From the NCBI GenBank assembly GCA_947463665.1, contig CANHUD010000023.1:1-17066 (forward strand): DNA of 17,066 nucleotides, read 5' to 3'. This document shows, piece after piece, positions 8,601 through 14,842 of the stretch. Every line of letters begins with the position of its first letter. Position 1 is the stretch's first letter. This stretch comes from Sphingobacteriales bacterium. Lineage in GTDB: Bacteria; Bacteroidota; Bacteroidia; Chitinophagales; Chitinophagaceae. Under the pieces are notes generated by a model. That model searched no databases. It saw nothing but the letters and a program-made list of their open reading frames with translations, and was not told the DNA's origin. The position numbers and the translations under genes are program-made.

Positions 8601-8817
8601 TTCATATGTGCGGCTTAAGAATTTACAGATTGGATATACATTACCGGGTAAGATGCTGAGGAAAATAGGTTTAGGCACTTGTAGATTTTATCTGGCCGGT
8701 GTGAACTTGTTCACCATCTCCCAAATGAAAAACTTCGATCCGGAATCTCCAATTGGTGATTTACGATACTATCCACAGCAAAAGACGTACAGTTTCGGAG
8801 TGAATTTGAATCTCTGA
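5602..8817 (+). CDS. susC-like: SusC-family TonB-dependent outer-membrane transporter
   Basis: This 1071-residue protein has the full SusC/RagA layout. It is an outer-membrane beta-barrel that, with its SusD lid, imports oligosaccharides using TonB energy. A signal region ends near residue 54 (ILLLCCHVTFA). A carboxypeptidase-D-like regulatory domain follows at about 67-140 (VTGRVFDQTSGNPLQGATV). The SusC TonB-box/linker signature DVVVVAYGSQKKASVTGSV starts at 146, the plug runs about 155-265 (NIRGFG at 208, VDGVP at 219), and the barrel continues to the C-terminus YSFGVNLNL. There is no N-terminal STN domain, so it is not an ECF-sigma-signalling transducer. The ATG at 5602 gives a long charged n-region before the hydrophobic core. 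M37 (5710) is a weaker alternative because it removes all the positive charge. SusD follows 18 bases after the stop, so the two are co-transcribed. G+C is moderate (23 of 60 in 7021-7080), below the flanks. Confidence 0.95.
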   Translation: MLASSYSESMLVLCALSGLGKRFSRLKACTLLTRRFMPFATIVILLLCCHVTFAHSLQQATSRDQTVTGRVFDQTSGNPLQGATVSVKGATKSVLTDENGNFKITVSDAGVVLTISFVDYNAVDIPLAGRNVLDVSLTSKSNNLTDVVVVAYGSQKKASVTGSVASVSGKDLVNIPVANVSSTLAGRLPGLVALQRSGQPGVDNTSINIRGFGNALIIVDGVPQEFNQLDPNEIESFTVLKDASAAIYGARAANGVILVTTKRGKSGKPTISFSSGLSWQTRTNWSRMANAGEFTSLINQGRINNGQPLKYTEYDVKVFRHVSGDPNALTDMTPAERSRFDAEDLRNYHDEDPYPAAFKDFAPMQQYNVSSRGGSDNIRYFISGGILDQSSMLRSGDMNFRRYNLRANVDAKINKNLDVSLDLGGRNERRFYPISGMDWIMQLTYWGEPVKWKTWPDRTKPVGSIVDATDAGLTGSQQFNYNEYNSALSFDYRIPAIKGLSVQGRINYRTGFHYNEYFTKQYWTYNYDFKTDTYTRATTPSGNTSLNIESREDKWLTGQLFLKYERSFGKHDLKALALYEGLDNGLKYVSAYREGYLSTALPILSAGGDLNKNNSGTQREDGRASYAGRFNYAFNNKYLLEATFRYDGNSMWAGDYRWGFFPGVLGAWRVSEEGFFRQHVRFIDNLKIRASAGIAGDDAGGIAYQYLQTFGINGRYVLNNAIGNGIRNNGIANPFATWAEYKTYNAGVEFGLLNNRLYGEADVFYRDGYNLLGTRADALPTTFGASLPQENLNSASNRGFELRLGFRDRKREFTYSVEGNVSFNRARWEQVSERDFSTASRGVIARDRVSYTWRNTIWGYKAVGIFQSQEEINKWALNQDNNNNRTLRPGDIKYMDLDSNGRLDRYDEAIIGNNVPLTMFGFNMSASWKGIDFSMLLQGAANFHTFINEERAPAQYEGNTYAYVAVNSWTAANPNAKFPRFLPGGVQNNRAVSDFWLHDASYVRLKNLQIGYTLPGKMLRKIGLGTCRFYLAGVNLFTISQMKNFDPESPIGDLRYYPQQKTYSFGVNLNL

Positions 8818-8835
8818 TTGAAAAATTAAGAATAT

Positions 8836-10617
8836 ATGAAAAAAATAAATGCATATTTGATACTGCTGATGAGCATATCGTTGTTTTCGTGCCAGAAGCA
8901 GGTATTAGATAAGAAACCGCTGGACAGAATCTCCGATGCCCAAGTCTGGGAAAATGCAAGCCTGATTGATGCTTATGTATCTAATATTTACAGTCGTATC
9001 CAGCTTCCATATACCTACGCTCCAAATCCCACACAAGGTGAACTAATGTTTGCTGAAGCGATTGTCAGTGATGAAGGGCTTACACCCCATACCTGGCACG
9101 GTATATTTCCAAGACTTTTTGGGGTCATTGCACCTGCTAATTCACACTATCTAGAATATTGGGACTGGGCTATTTTGCGCGATATCAATACGTTTCTTGA
9201 AAACGGCGCTAAAATAAGTACAAATGTACTTGACCCGGTGGTTAAAAAAGAAAGGCTGGCGGAAATGCGATTTGCACGGGCATACACCTATTTTGAGTAT
9301 GTTAAGCGTTTCGGGGGAGTACCTCTAATCACAAAGGCACAGGCGGTGACGGATCCCAAAGAAGAGCTCTTTGCAAAACGTGAAACGGAGCAAAAGATAT
9401 ATGATTTTATTTTGACCGAGATTGACGCTGTTCTTAACGATTTACCAACTGACGTCAAAACCCTTCGTTTCACAAGATGGGCTGCCTTAGCTCTTAAATC
9501 GAGAGCAGCCCTGTATGCGGGATCCATTGCGAAGTATGGTACGGTTCAATTGAATGGAATACTGGGAATCCCGGCAGCTGAAGCATCCCGTTATTTCAAA
9601 ATTTCACTTGATGCATCAAAGGCGCTGATACCTGCAAGTGATGGAGGCCTGGATGCAACCGGAAAGTTTGCTCTCTACAGAACAGGTATTATTCCGGGTA
9701 ATCCTACATCTTATGCAAATGCCTATTACAATCTGTTCATCACTGAAGGAACGTCTGAATCGATTTTCGAAAAGCGCTATCGTAGTAAAGATTTAGGAAA
9801 CTCATTAAATAAATTCGAGAATGCTTTTACACCAACTGCCGAATTCTTAAACAGTTTTGAGAATGTAGACGGTTCAGATCCTATCATAAACTTTGACGGA
9901 GCCGTGGTGGATCAGCAAGCTGAACTTTGGATAAAGAGGGAACCAAGGTTTCACGGAGCATTCAGATGGGACCAGCAACCCTGGTTTCCGGGTGATAGTA
10001 TGTTTACACACAATTATATAATTACCAAGTCAGGTAACACGGACGTAAATCCGGCTACTGTTTATTTCAAAGGGAATGGGCAGCGGATGAGGGGAGCCGG
10101 AAACTATGCCACTACAGGATCTCCTATATACCGTAAAAAATTCTCAAGACCTATCCTGGAAGTAAATTGGGAGGAATCAACCACCCCAGCCGTTATCTTC
10201 AGACTAGGCGAAATCTATCTGAATGCAGCTGAGGCTGCATTTGAATCCGGTAATGCTACAGAAGCCCTTGGCTTCATCAACAAAATCCGGGATAGAGGAG
10301 GTGTTAAAGAGCATACGTCAATTAATATGTCCCTTATCATGCGTGAACGTAAAATAGAGTTGATGTTCGAAGGGCATCGATTTTATGATCTGAAGAGATG
10401 GAGGCTTGCCGACAAGACCATTGCTCAAGGAGGTTTGAATGGGCGTCCTAATAGGATTGAGGTTTATTATGATTTGCGTGATGATAAGTACAAGTTTTTG
10501 CATCGGACTCCTGCCTATCCTAACCCAACAGTTTTCAAACCTGCTTATTATTATCATGTGTTCCGTCAAGGATGGCTCACCAATAATATAAATCTTGTCC
10601 AGAATCCTGGGTACTAG
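8836..10617 (+). CDS. susD-like: SusD/RagB-family surface glycan-binding lipoprotein
   Basis: The 593-residue protein starts with a lipoprotein signal; the lipobox SLFSC places the lipidated Cys at residue 19. SusD proteins sit on the cell surface as a lid over SusC and bind the glycan through an alpha-helical TPR-like fold. Diagnostic motifs are present: RFARAYTYFEYVKRFGGVPL in the N-terminal half, RLGEIYLNAAEAAFESGN, then INKIRDRGGV, and the C-terminal RERKIELMFEGHRFYDLKRW from about residue 503. Residues +2 to +5 after the Cys are QKQV, not an obvious acidic lipoprotein-export signal. It is preceded by SusC at 18 bases and followed within 20 bases of its stop by a strong terminator, so it probably closes a short, highly transcribed SusCD message. 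Carbohydrate-contact residues cannot be read from sequence, so the ligand is unknown. Confidence 0.95.
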   Translation: MKKINAYLILLMSISLFSCQKQVLDKKPLDRISDAQVWENASLIDAYVSNIYSRIQLPYTYAPNPTQGELMFAEAIVSDEGLTPHTWHGIFPRLFGVIAPANSHYLEYWDWAILRDINTFLENGAKISTNVLDPVVKKERLAEMRFARAYTYFEYVKRFGGVPLITKAQAVTDPKEELFAKRETEQKIYDFILTEIDAVLNDLPTDVKTLRFTRWAALALKSRAALYAGSIAKYGTVQLNGILGIPAAEASRYFKISLDASKALIPASDGGLDATGKFALYRTGIIPGNPTSYANAYYNLFITEGTSESIFEKRYRSKDLGNSLNKFENAFTPTAEFLNSFENVDGSDPIINFDGAVVDQQAELWIKREPRFHGAFRWDQQPWFPGDSMFTHNYIITKSGNTDVNPATVYFKGNGQRMRGAGNYATTGSPIYRKKFSRPILEVNWEESTTPAVIFRLGEIYLNAAEAAFESGNATEALGFINKIRDRGGVKEHTSINMSLIMRERKIELMFEGHRFYDLKRWRLADKTIAQGGLNGRPNRIEVYYDLRDDKYKFLHRTPAYPNPTVFKPAYYYHVFRQGWLTNNINLVQNPGY

Positions 10618-10634
10618 GCAAACTGCCTGACCAT

Positions 10635-10680
10635 AGGTACCCGACCTTATTATGTGAATACGGTCGGGTACCTTTTTTTA
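10635..10680 (+). terminator. Rho-independent terminator after SusD
   Basis: AGGTACCCGACC (10635-10646) pairs perfectly with GGTCGGGTACCT (10662-10673) around a 15-base loop and runs into seven T residues (10673-10679). The 12-bp G+C-rich stem is the strongest hairpin in the window. It lies between the transporter pair and the downstream enzymes, so it may end or attenuate the SusCD transcript. A smaller dyad, AGGCA-AAC-TGCCT, at 10616-10628 overlaps the SusD stop. Confidence 0.88.
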
Positions 10681-10753
10681 TTTTTTAGTTTCAGTAAACT
10701 ATACGATCGATTGAATTTTTTTCATAAAAAGTAGTTATTCTAAATATTCCACA
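10681..10753. promoter_or_regulatory. Short leader before the first GH99-like gene
   Basis: The A+T-rich stretch after the terminator includes a 6-bp dyad, TAGTTT-CAGT-AAACTA, at 10686-10701 and the palindrome CGATCG at 10704-10709. If the SusD terminator is efficient, a second promoter must lie here. I could not find a TAnnTTTG element that I trust. Confidence 0.25.
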
Positions 10754-11986
10754 TTGAAACATCGTCTGATAAATCCTTGGTTCTATTCCTTTTTACTGTA
10801 TTTGTTTTTCAATGTTATAATAGGATGCAGAAAAAACGGAGACCTGGTTTCGCAATCAAGTTCGAATACCCCTGTTCCCCGGGCAGATTATGTGCCAAGA
10901 CCTGTTCCAGTGGAAACCGGAGGCTATAGGATCGGCGCTTTCATGTGTCCATTATGGACATATGAGAAGTCGCCTTCTCATTGGAATAATATTTTTCCCT
11001 ATAAGGATCGACAACCTGTTTTGGGCTGGTATGAAGAGGCTAATCCAGAGGTGGTCGACTGGGAGATAAAATATGCACTTGAACATGGTATCAGCTTTTT
11101 TAATGTATGCTGGTACAGGGCTAAAAGCAATGAAGGACGTTCTCCCATTGTAGAAGAATATGGTCATTGGACAAGAGCGTTAAAAAAGGCACGTTATGCC
11201 GATATGTTCAATTATTGTTTACTATTTGTTGATCAGGATCAGATGGGTGGTCTAGCCAGCTGGGCAGACTGGACAGATAATTTGGTTCCATATTGGATTA
11301 ATGAGCATTTTAAGCGGGGCAACTATCTTAAAATCGGCAACAAACCGGTCTTCACTATTTTCAATATTAACAGTTTCATCGCCGATTTCGGAAGTGAAGC
11401 CAAGGCAAAGGAAGCATTGGATTTCTTTCGATTGGCATGTGCCAAAGCTGGGTTCAGTGGTCTTATTGTCTTCGGCACCTATCACACAAATATAAATGCA
11501 GATGTATCTGCAAAATATACATCTCTAGGTTTGGACTATTCAGTGTCCTATCATTGGCCGAGCTTTAGCGGTCTGATTACGGCTGTCCCACCTCCCAATT
11601 CGGAGATAATAAATCATCAGATTACCGCTTGGAATAAACTCGAAACTGCAACCAGACTGTTATCCATTCCTACTTTATCAATTGGCTGGGATTCTTCCCC
11701 GTGGAATAACATCTATTACAAAGGCAGATGGCGACTCACACCATCGGAATACGAGAACCTGCTGCTGGCCGCAAAAGACTTTGTAAAAAATAAGACATAT
11801 CCGGATTTGTTGCTTTCAAAGACCATCATATTGGATAACTGGAATGAATACGGTGAGGGGCATTTCATTATGCCTTCTCGCATGTATGGTTTTGGAGAAC
11901 TGGATGCTATCCGAAATGTATTCAGTGATAAGACAATACTACATAAGGATCTTCGTCCGGAGGATATCGGCAGGGGCCCATACTGA
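10754..11986 (+). CDS. GH99-like / WbsX-domain lipoprotein, first of two tandem paralogues
   Basis: This 410-residue protein belongs to the GH99-like/WbsX-domain group (once named as glycosyltransferase WbsX), common in Bacteroidota PULs. Recognisable family blocks are FMCPLWTYEKSPSHWNNI (63-80), EHGISFFNVCWYR (110-122), YGHWTRALKKARYADM (136-151), GNKPVFTI (195-202), VSYHWPSF (264-271) and the C-terminal LDNWNEYGEGH (360-370), whose acidic residues E365 and E368 are catalytic candidates. GH99 itself is an endo-alpha-mannosidase/mannanase family; activity of this branch is uncertain. The start codon is TTG (10754): no in-frame ATG precedes the first conserved block, and only this start gives the lipoprotein signal, with lipobox IIGC and Cys25. 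The mature protein is therefore probably membrane-anchored, perhaps surface-exposed. The next gene is a clear paralogue, roughly half identical, with a different N-terminus. Confidence 0.85.
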   Translation: MKHRLINPWFYSFLLYLFFNVIIGCRKNGDLVSQSSSNTPVPRADYVPRPVPVETGGYRIGAFMCPLWTYEKSPSHWNNIFPYKDRQPVLGWYEEANPEVVDWEIKYALEHGISFFNVCWYRAKSNEGRSPIVEEYGHWTRALKKARYADMFNYCLLFVDQDQMGGLASWADWTDNLVPYWINEHFKRGNYLKIGNKPVFTIFNINSFIADFGSEAKAKEALDFFRLACAKAGFSGLIVFGTYHTNINADVSAKYTSLGLDYSVSYHWPSFSGLITAVPPPNSEIINHQITAWNKLETATRLLSIPTLSIGWDSSPWNNIYYKGRWRLTPSEYENLLLAAKDFVKNKTYPDLLLSKTIILDNWNEYGEGHFIMPSRMYGFGELDAIRNVFSDKTILHKDLRPEDIGRGPY

Positions 11987-12160
11987 AATAAAATTTCCCT
12001 TTGTGTTAGAATAGGTTATGCCATGTTCAACTTTTATGTGCAACTCTACCATTCCTACGTGGGTCAGCATTTGTTGAATTTTTATTAAATACCGAGTATA
12101 GATACTTATAGTGAATTTAAAAATCGATAACATCCATACCATATCTACGGAGAAATAATT
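11987..12160. other. Intergenic region between the two GH99-like genes
   Basis: This 174-base spacer is the longest gap in the window. It contains AGTAT-AG-ATACT at 12095-12106, a near-palindrome of unknown role, in A+T-rich sequence. A GGAG at 12149-12152, 8 bases before the ATG at 12161, is one of the few Shine-Dalgarno-like sites here. No terminator or small gene was found. Confidence 0.4.
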
Positions 12161-13357
12161 ATGCAAATACTCATCTCTCGATCATTAATGCTCTTTATGC
12201 TTTGGGCATCTACCCTCAGTTTGAACGCTACTATTTTGGATACATCATATCCTGTGTCGAAGCCAATACCCGTTGAAACTCCAGGATTGCAGCCTGTAGT
12301 ATTTATGTGTCCCCTTTGGGATAAAAACCTGCCTGAGCCTCATTGGGATAAGTTGAAAAATTTTCCAGACAGGAAACCTGTATTGGGATGGTATGCTGAA
12401 GGTGATCCAATCGTGGTGGATACAGAAATCAAATTTGCAGTAGAACATGGAATCCGACATTTCAATGTATGTTGGTACCGCGAAAAAAATAACGAAGGTA
12501 AGCGACGTTTAAAAGAAATCTATGGTCATTGGACTCTTGGCCTGAGGAAAGCACGTTATGCTGATATGATTCAGTATTCCATCATGTATGTGCACGAAAT
12601 AGGTTCATCCATGGCAGGAATAAAAAATTTCAGAGACTTCAAAAAAAATCTTGTTCCATACTGGATCAAGGAGCATTTCAGTCAACCTAACTATCATCTA
12701 ATTGGAAACAAGCCTGTATTCACCATCTACCGCCCGGAGAATTTTGTAAAGGATTTAGGAGGGGAGGATCAGGCGCGTAAGGCCATTTCCTATCTTCGTT
12801 CCGAATGTCGTAAAGCCGGTTTTTCGGGTGTGATTCTTTTGGGGGAATATCACGGATCTCCTGAGAAAGATTTATCATCCATTTATAAAGGCATCGGACT
12901 TGACTATGCTATCTCTTACCACTGGCCAAGTTTTACTCCCGGCATGCAAAAAGAAGTTCCTTCAGCAGACAGTATAGTAAGTTTGCAGGAATCAGCATGG
13001 CGTAGCCTATCCATTGTTACAGGTCTTCCATCTATACCTACTGCCTCTGTAGGCTGGGACTCCACACCTTGGGGAAATGCCTATTTTAAAGGAAGCTGGA
13101 GACTTTCGAAGGAAAAATACGCAGAACTTTTGAGGCGCATAAAGCGATATGCTCAGGAAAATGTTTTGCCCGAACCCCTGTTAAGGGGTATGCTTATGCT
13201 TGATAATTGGAACGAATATGCAGAAGGGCATCATATTTTCCCAACGCTTAGTGAGGGATTCATTTATTTGGATGCCATCAGAACAGCTTTCACTTCGGGT
13301 AGTGCTGAACACCTCCATACCATACCAACATTACCTTCTACTCTTAAAACCCCTTAA
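12161..13357 (+). CDS. Secreted GH99-like / WbsX-domain protein, second tandem paralogue
   Basis: This 398-residue protein is collinear with its upstream neighbour. Shared blocks are VFMCPLW (47-53), RKPVLGWY (71-78), EHGIRHFNVCWYR (95-107), YGHWTLGLRKARYADM (121-136), GNKPVFTIY (182-190), ISYHWPSF (251-258) and LDNWNEYAEGH (347-357). The candidate acids E352 and E355 are kept, with Ala354 replacing the Gly between them. The N-terminus MQILISRSLMLFMLWASTLSLNA is a Sec signal without a lipobox Cys, so this copy should be soluble in the periplasm, unlike the lipoprotein paralogue. A GGAG site 8 bases upstream supports the ATG at 12161. The gene ends 11 bases before the second sulfatase, implying co-transcription and probably co-translation. 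Substrate is unknown; alpha-mannoside-type cleavage would be by analogy with GH99 only. Confidence 0.87.
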   Translation: MQILISRSLMLFMLWASTLSLNATILDTSYPVSKPIPVETPGLQPVVFMCPLWDKNLPEPHWDKLKNFPDRKPVLGWYAEGDPIVVDTEIKFAVEHGIRHFNVCWYREKNNEGKRRLKEIYGHWTLGLRKARYADMIQYSIMYVHEIGSSMAGIKNFRDFKKNLVPYWIKEHFSQPNYHLIGNKPVFTIYRPENFVKDLGGEDQARKAISYLRSECRKAGFSGVILLGEYHGSPEKDLSSIYKGIGLDYAISYHWPSFTPGMQKEVPSADSIVSLQESAWRSLSIVTGLPSIPTASVGWDSTPWGNAYFKGSWRLSKEKYAELLRRIKRYAQENVLPEPLLRGMLMLDNWNEYAEGHHIFPTLSEGFIYLDAIRTAFTSGSAEHLHTIPTLPSTLKTP

Positions 13358-13368
13358 CGCTTGTTACG

Positions 13369-14778
13369 ATGCTGATAATAAAACGTACTATATTGTGTTT
13401 GTCCATAATGGGGCAGTCATTTTTTTCACAGGCTCAATCAAAACCGAATGTTATTGTAGTTGTAGCGGATGATCTGGGTTGGGCTGATCTGGGTTCACAT
13501 GGTGTACGAACGGATGTGAAAACTCCATATCTTGACAGCCTGGCTATGTCAGGGGTTCAATTTTCCTCCGGCTATGCATGTGCTCCTGTCTGTGTGCCAT
13601 CAAGGGCAGGACTTCTTACAGGAAGATACCCTAACCGTTTCGGAATGGAGTCCAATGATGACGGACCATTGCCTGTTTCGGAATTGACCATCGGTGATCG
13701 GATGAAATCTTTGGGCTATGTCACTGGACTTGTTGGAAAATGGCATGTTGCTTCAGGGTCCGCTACTCACTCCGAATTTAAAGCAATTCCGGGCAATGAA
13801 ATTCTTTGGGGGGATAATGTTCGTATTACGGATAAAAATCTACCCGGCCATAGAGGTTTTACGGAGTATTTCTGTGGGGCTATGCGTAATTATGCCGCCT
13901 CTTTTGATCTGAATGGAAATGACCTAAAAGATCCTCCGGTTTTGGTGAACAGTAACGAGTATAGGATTGACCTTCAGACAAAAGCAGCCCTTGCCTTTAT
14001 TCGGAAAAATAAGGAAAATCCTTTCTTCTTATATCTCGGATATTTTGCCCCGCATGTTCCATTGGAAGCTCCCAAAGTCTACCAATCTTCCTTCATGGAA
14101 ATACCTGACAGCATAAGGCAAAAAGGTCTGTCAATGATAAAGTCAGTTGATGAAGGGATTGGACGCATACGGCTTCTACTCAAAGATCTTGGTCTTGCTG
14201 AAAATACGCTTATCATTTTCACCAGTGATAATGGAGCACCGCTAAAAGAAGGAATGTGGGATGGTTCGCTGAATCAACCGTTTGTTGGAGAAAAAGGAAT
14301 GCTGACAGACGGAGGGGTACGTGTCCCTTTCATTATTTCTTGGCCTGACAAGATTAAATCTGGTCTGGTATTCAAGGAACCTGTGATTTCTCTGGACATC
14401 CTGCCCACAGCAGTAGCAGCTGCTGGTGGGCAGATAGATCAAAGCTGGAAAATTGATGGCAAAAACCTGCTTCCTTTCCTGACTGGAGAGAAAAATGGAT
14501 CCCCTCATTCTGCCCTCTTTTGGCGTTTCAGAAGCCAGGCCTCCATACTTTCCGGATCATGGAAGCTTATTTTTTCTGCTCCAAATAAATATTATTTGTT
14601 CGATATGAAGACTCCAGGGGGAGAGAAAGAAAATTTGGCAGAACAGTACCCATCTGTTACAAAACGATTAAACGAAAGATTATCACGTCATGCTGATCAA
14701 CTCCTGCCTTCAGGATTACCATCTAAGATATGGGCTGAGGATGAAGCATTGTTGAATTTGCATTTTAATAAAAGATAA
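13369..14778 (+). CDS. Secreted Cys-type sulfatase (family S1), rightward unit
   Basis: This 469-residue sulfatase begins with a Sec signal (MLIIKRTILCLSIMGQSFFS, cleavage near residue 23, AQA/Q-type). The FGly site is C75-V-P-S-R79 followed by AGLLTGR. Metal ligands D34-D35 (VVADDLGW), G122-K124-W-H126 (GKWH), H229 (APHVP), D287-N288 (TSDNG) and K309 (EKG) match the S1 sulfatase active site. It is only distantly similar to the sulfatase at 3938-5452, which has CTPFR and a D-Q metal pair, so the two probably remove sulfate from different positions or sugars. The ATG at 13369 lies 11 bases after the GH99-like stop. The C-terminal subdomain is complete and ends in LNLHFNKR. The esterase follows after 64 bases. 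Maturation requires an unlinked anSME/FGE enzyme. Confidence 0.93.
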   Translation: MLIIKRTILCLSIMGQSFFSQAQSKPNVIVVVADDLGWADLGSHGVRTDVKTPYLDSLAMSGVQFSSGYACAPVCVPSRAGLLTGRYPNRFGMESNDDGPLPVSELTIGDRMKSLGYVTGLVGKWHVASGSATHSEFKAIPGNEILWGDNVRITDKNLPGHRGFTEYFCGAMRNYAASFDLNGNDLKDPPVLVNSNEYRIDLQTKAALAFIRKNKENPFFLYLGYFAPHVPLEAPKVYQSSFMEIPDSIRQKGLSMIKSVDEGIGRIRLLLKDLGLAENTLIIFTSDNGAPLKEGMWDGSLNQPFVGEKGMLTDGGVRVPFIISWPDKIKSGLVFKEPVISLDILPTAVAAAGGQIDQSWKIDGKNLLPFLTGEKNGSPHSALFWRFRSQASILSGSWKLIFSAPNKYYLFDMKTPGGEKENLAEQYPSVTKRLNERLSRHADQLLPSGLPSKIWAEDEALLNLHFNKR

Positions 14779-14842
14779 AATAATCACGACTTTCTTTGAA
14801 ATTTACCATATAAGTCCTCTGATATTAAAGTAAGATTGTCAA

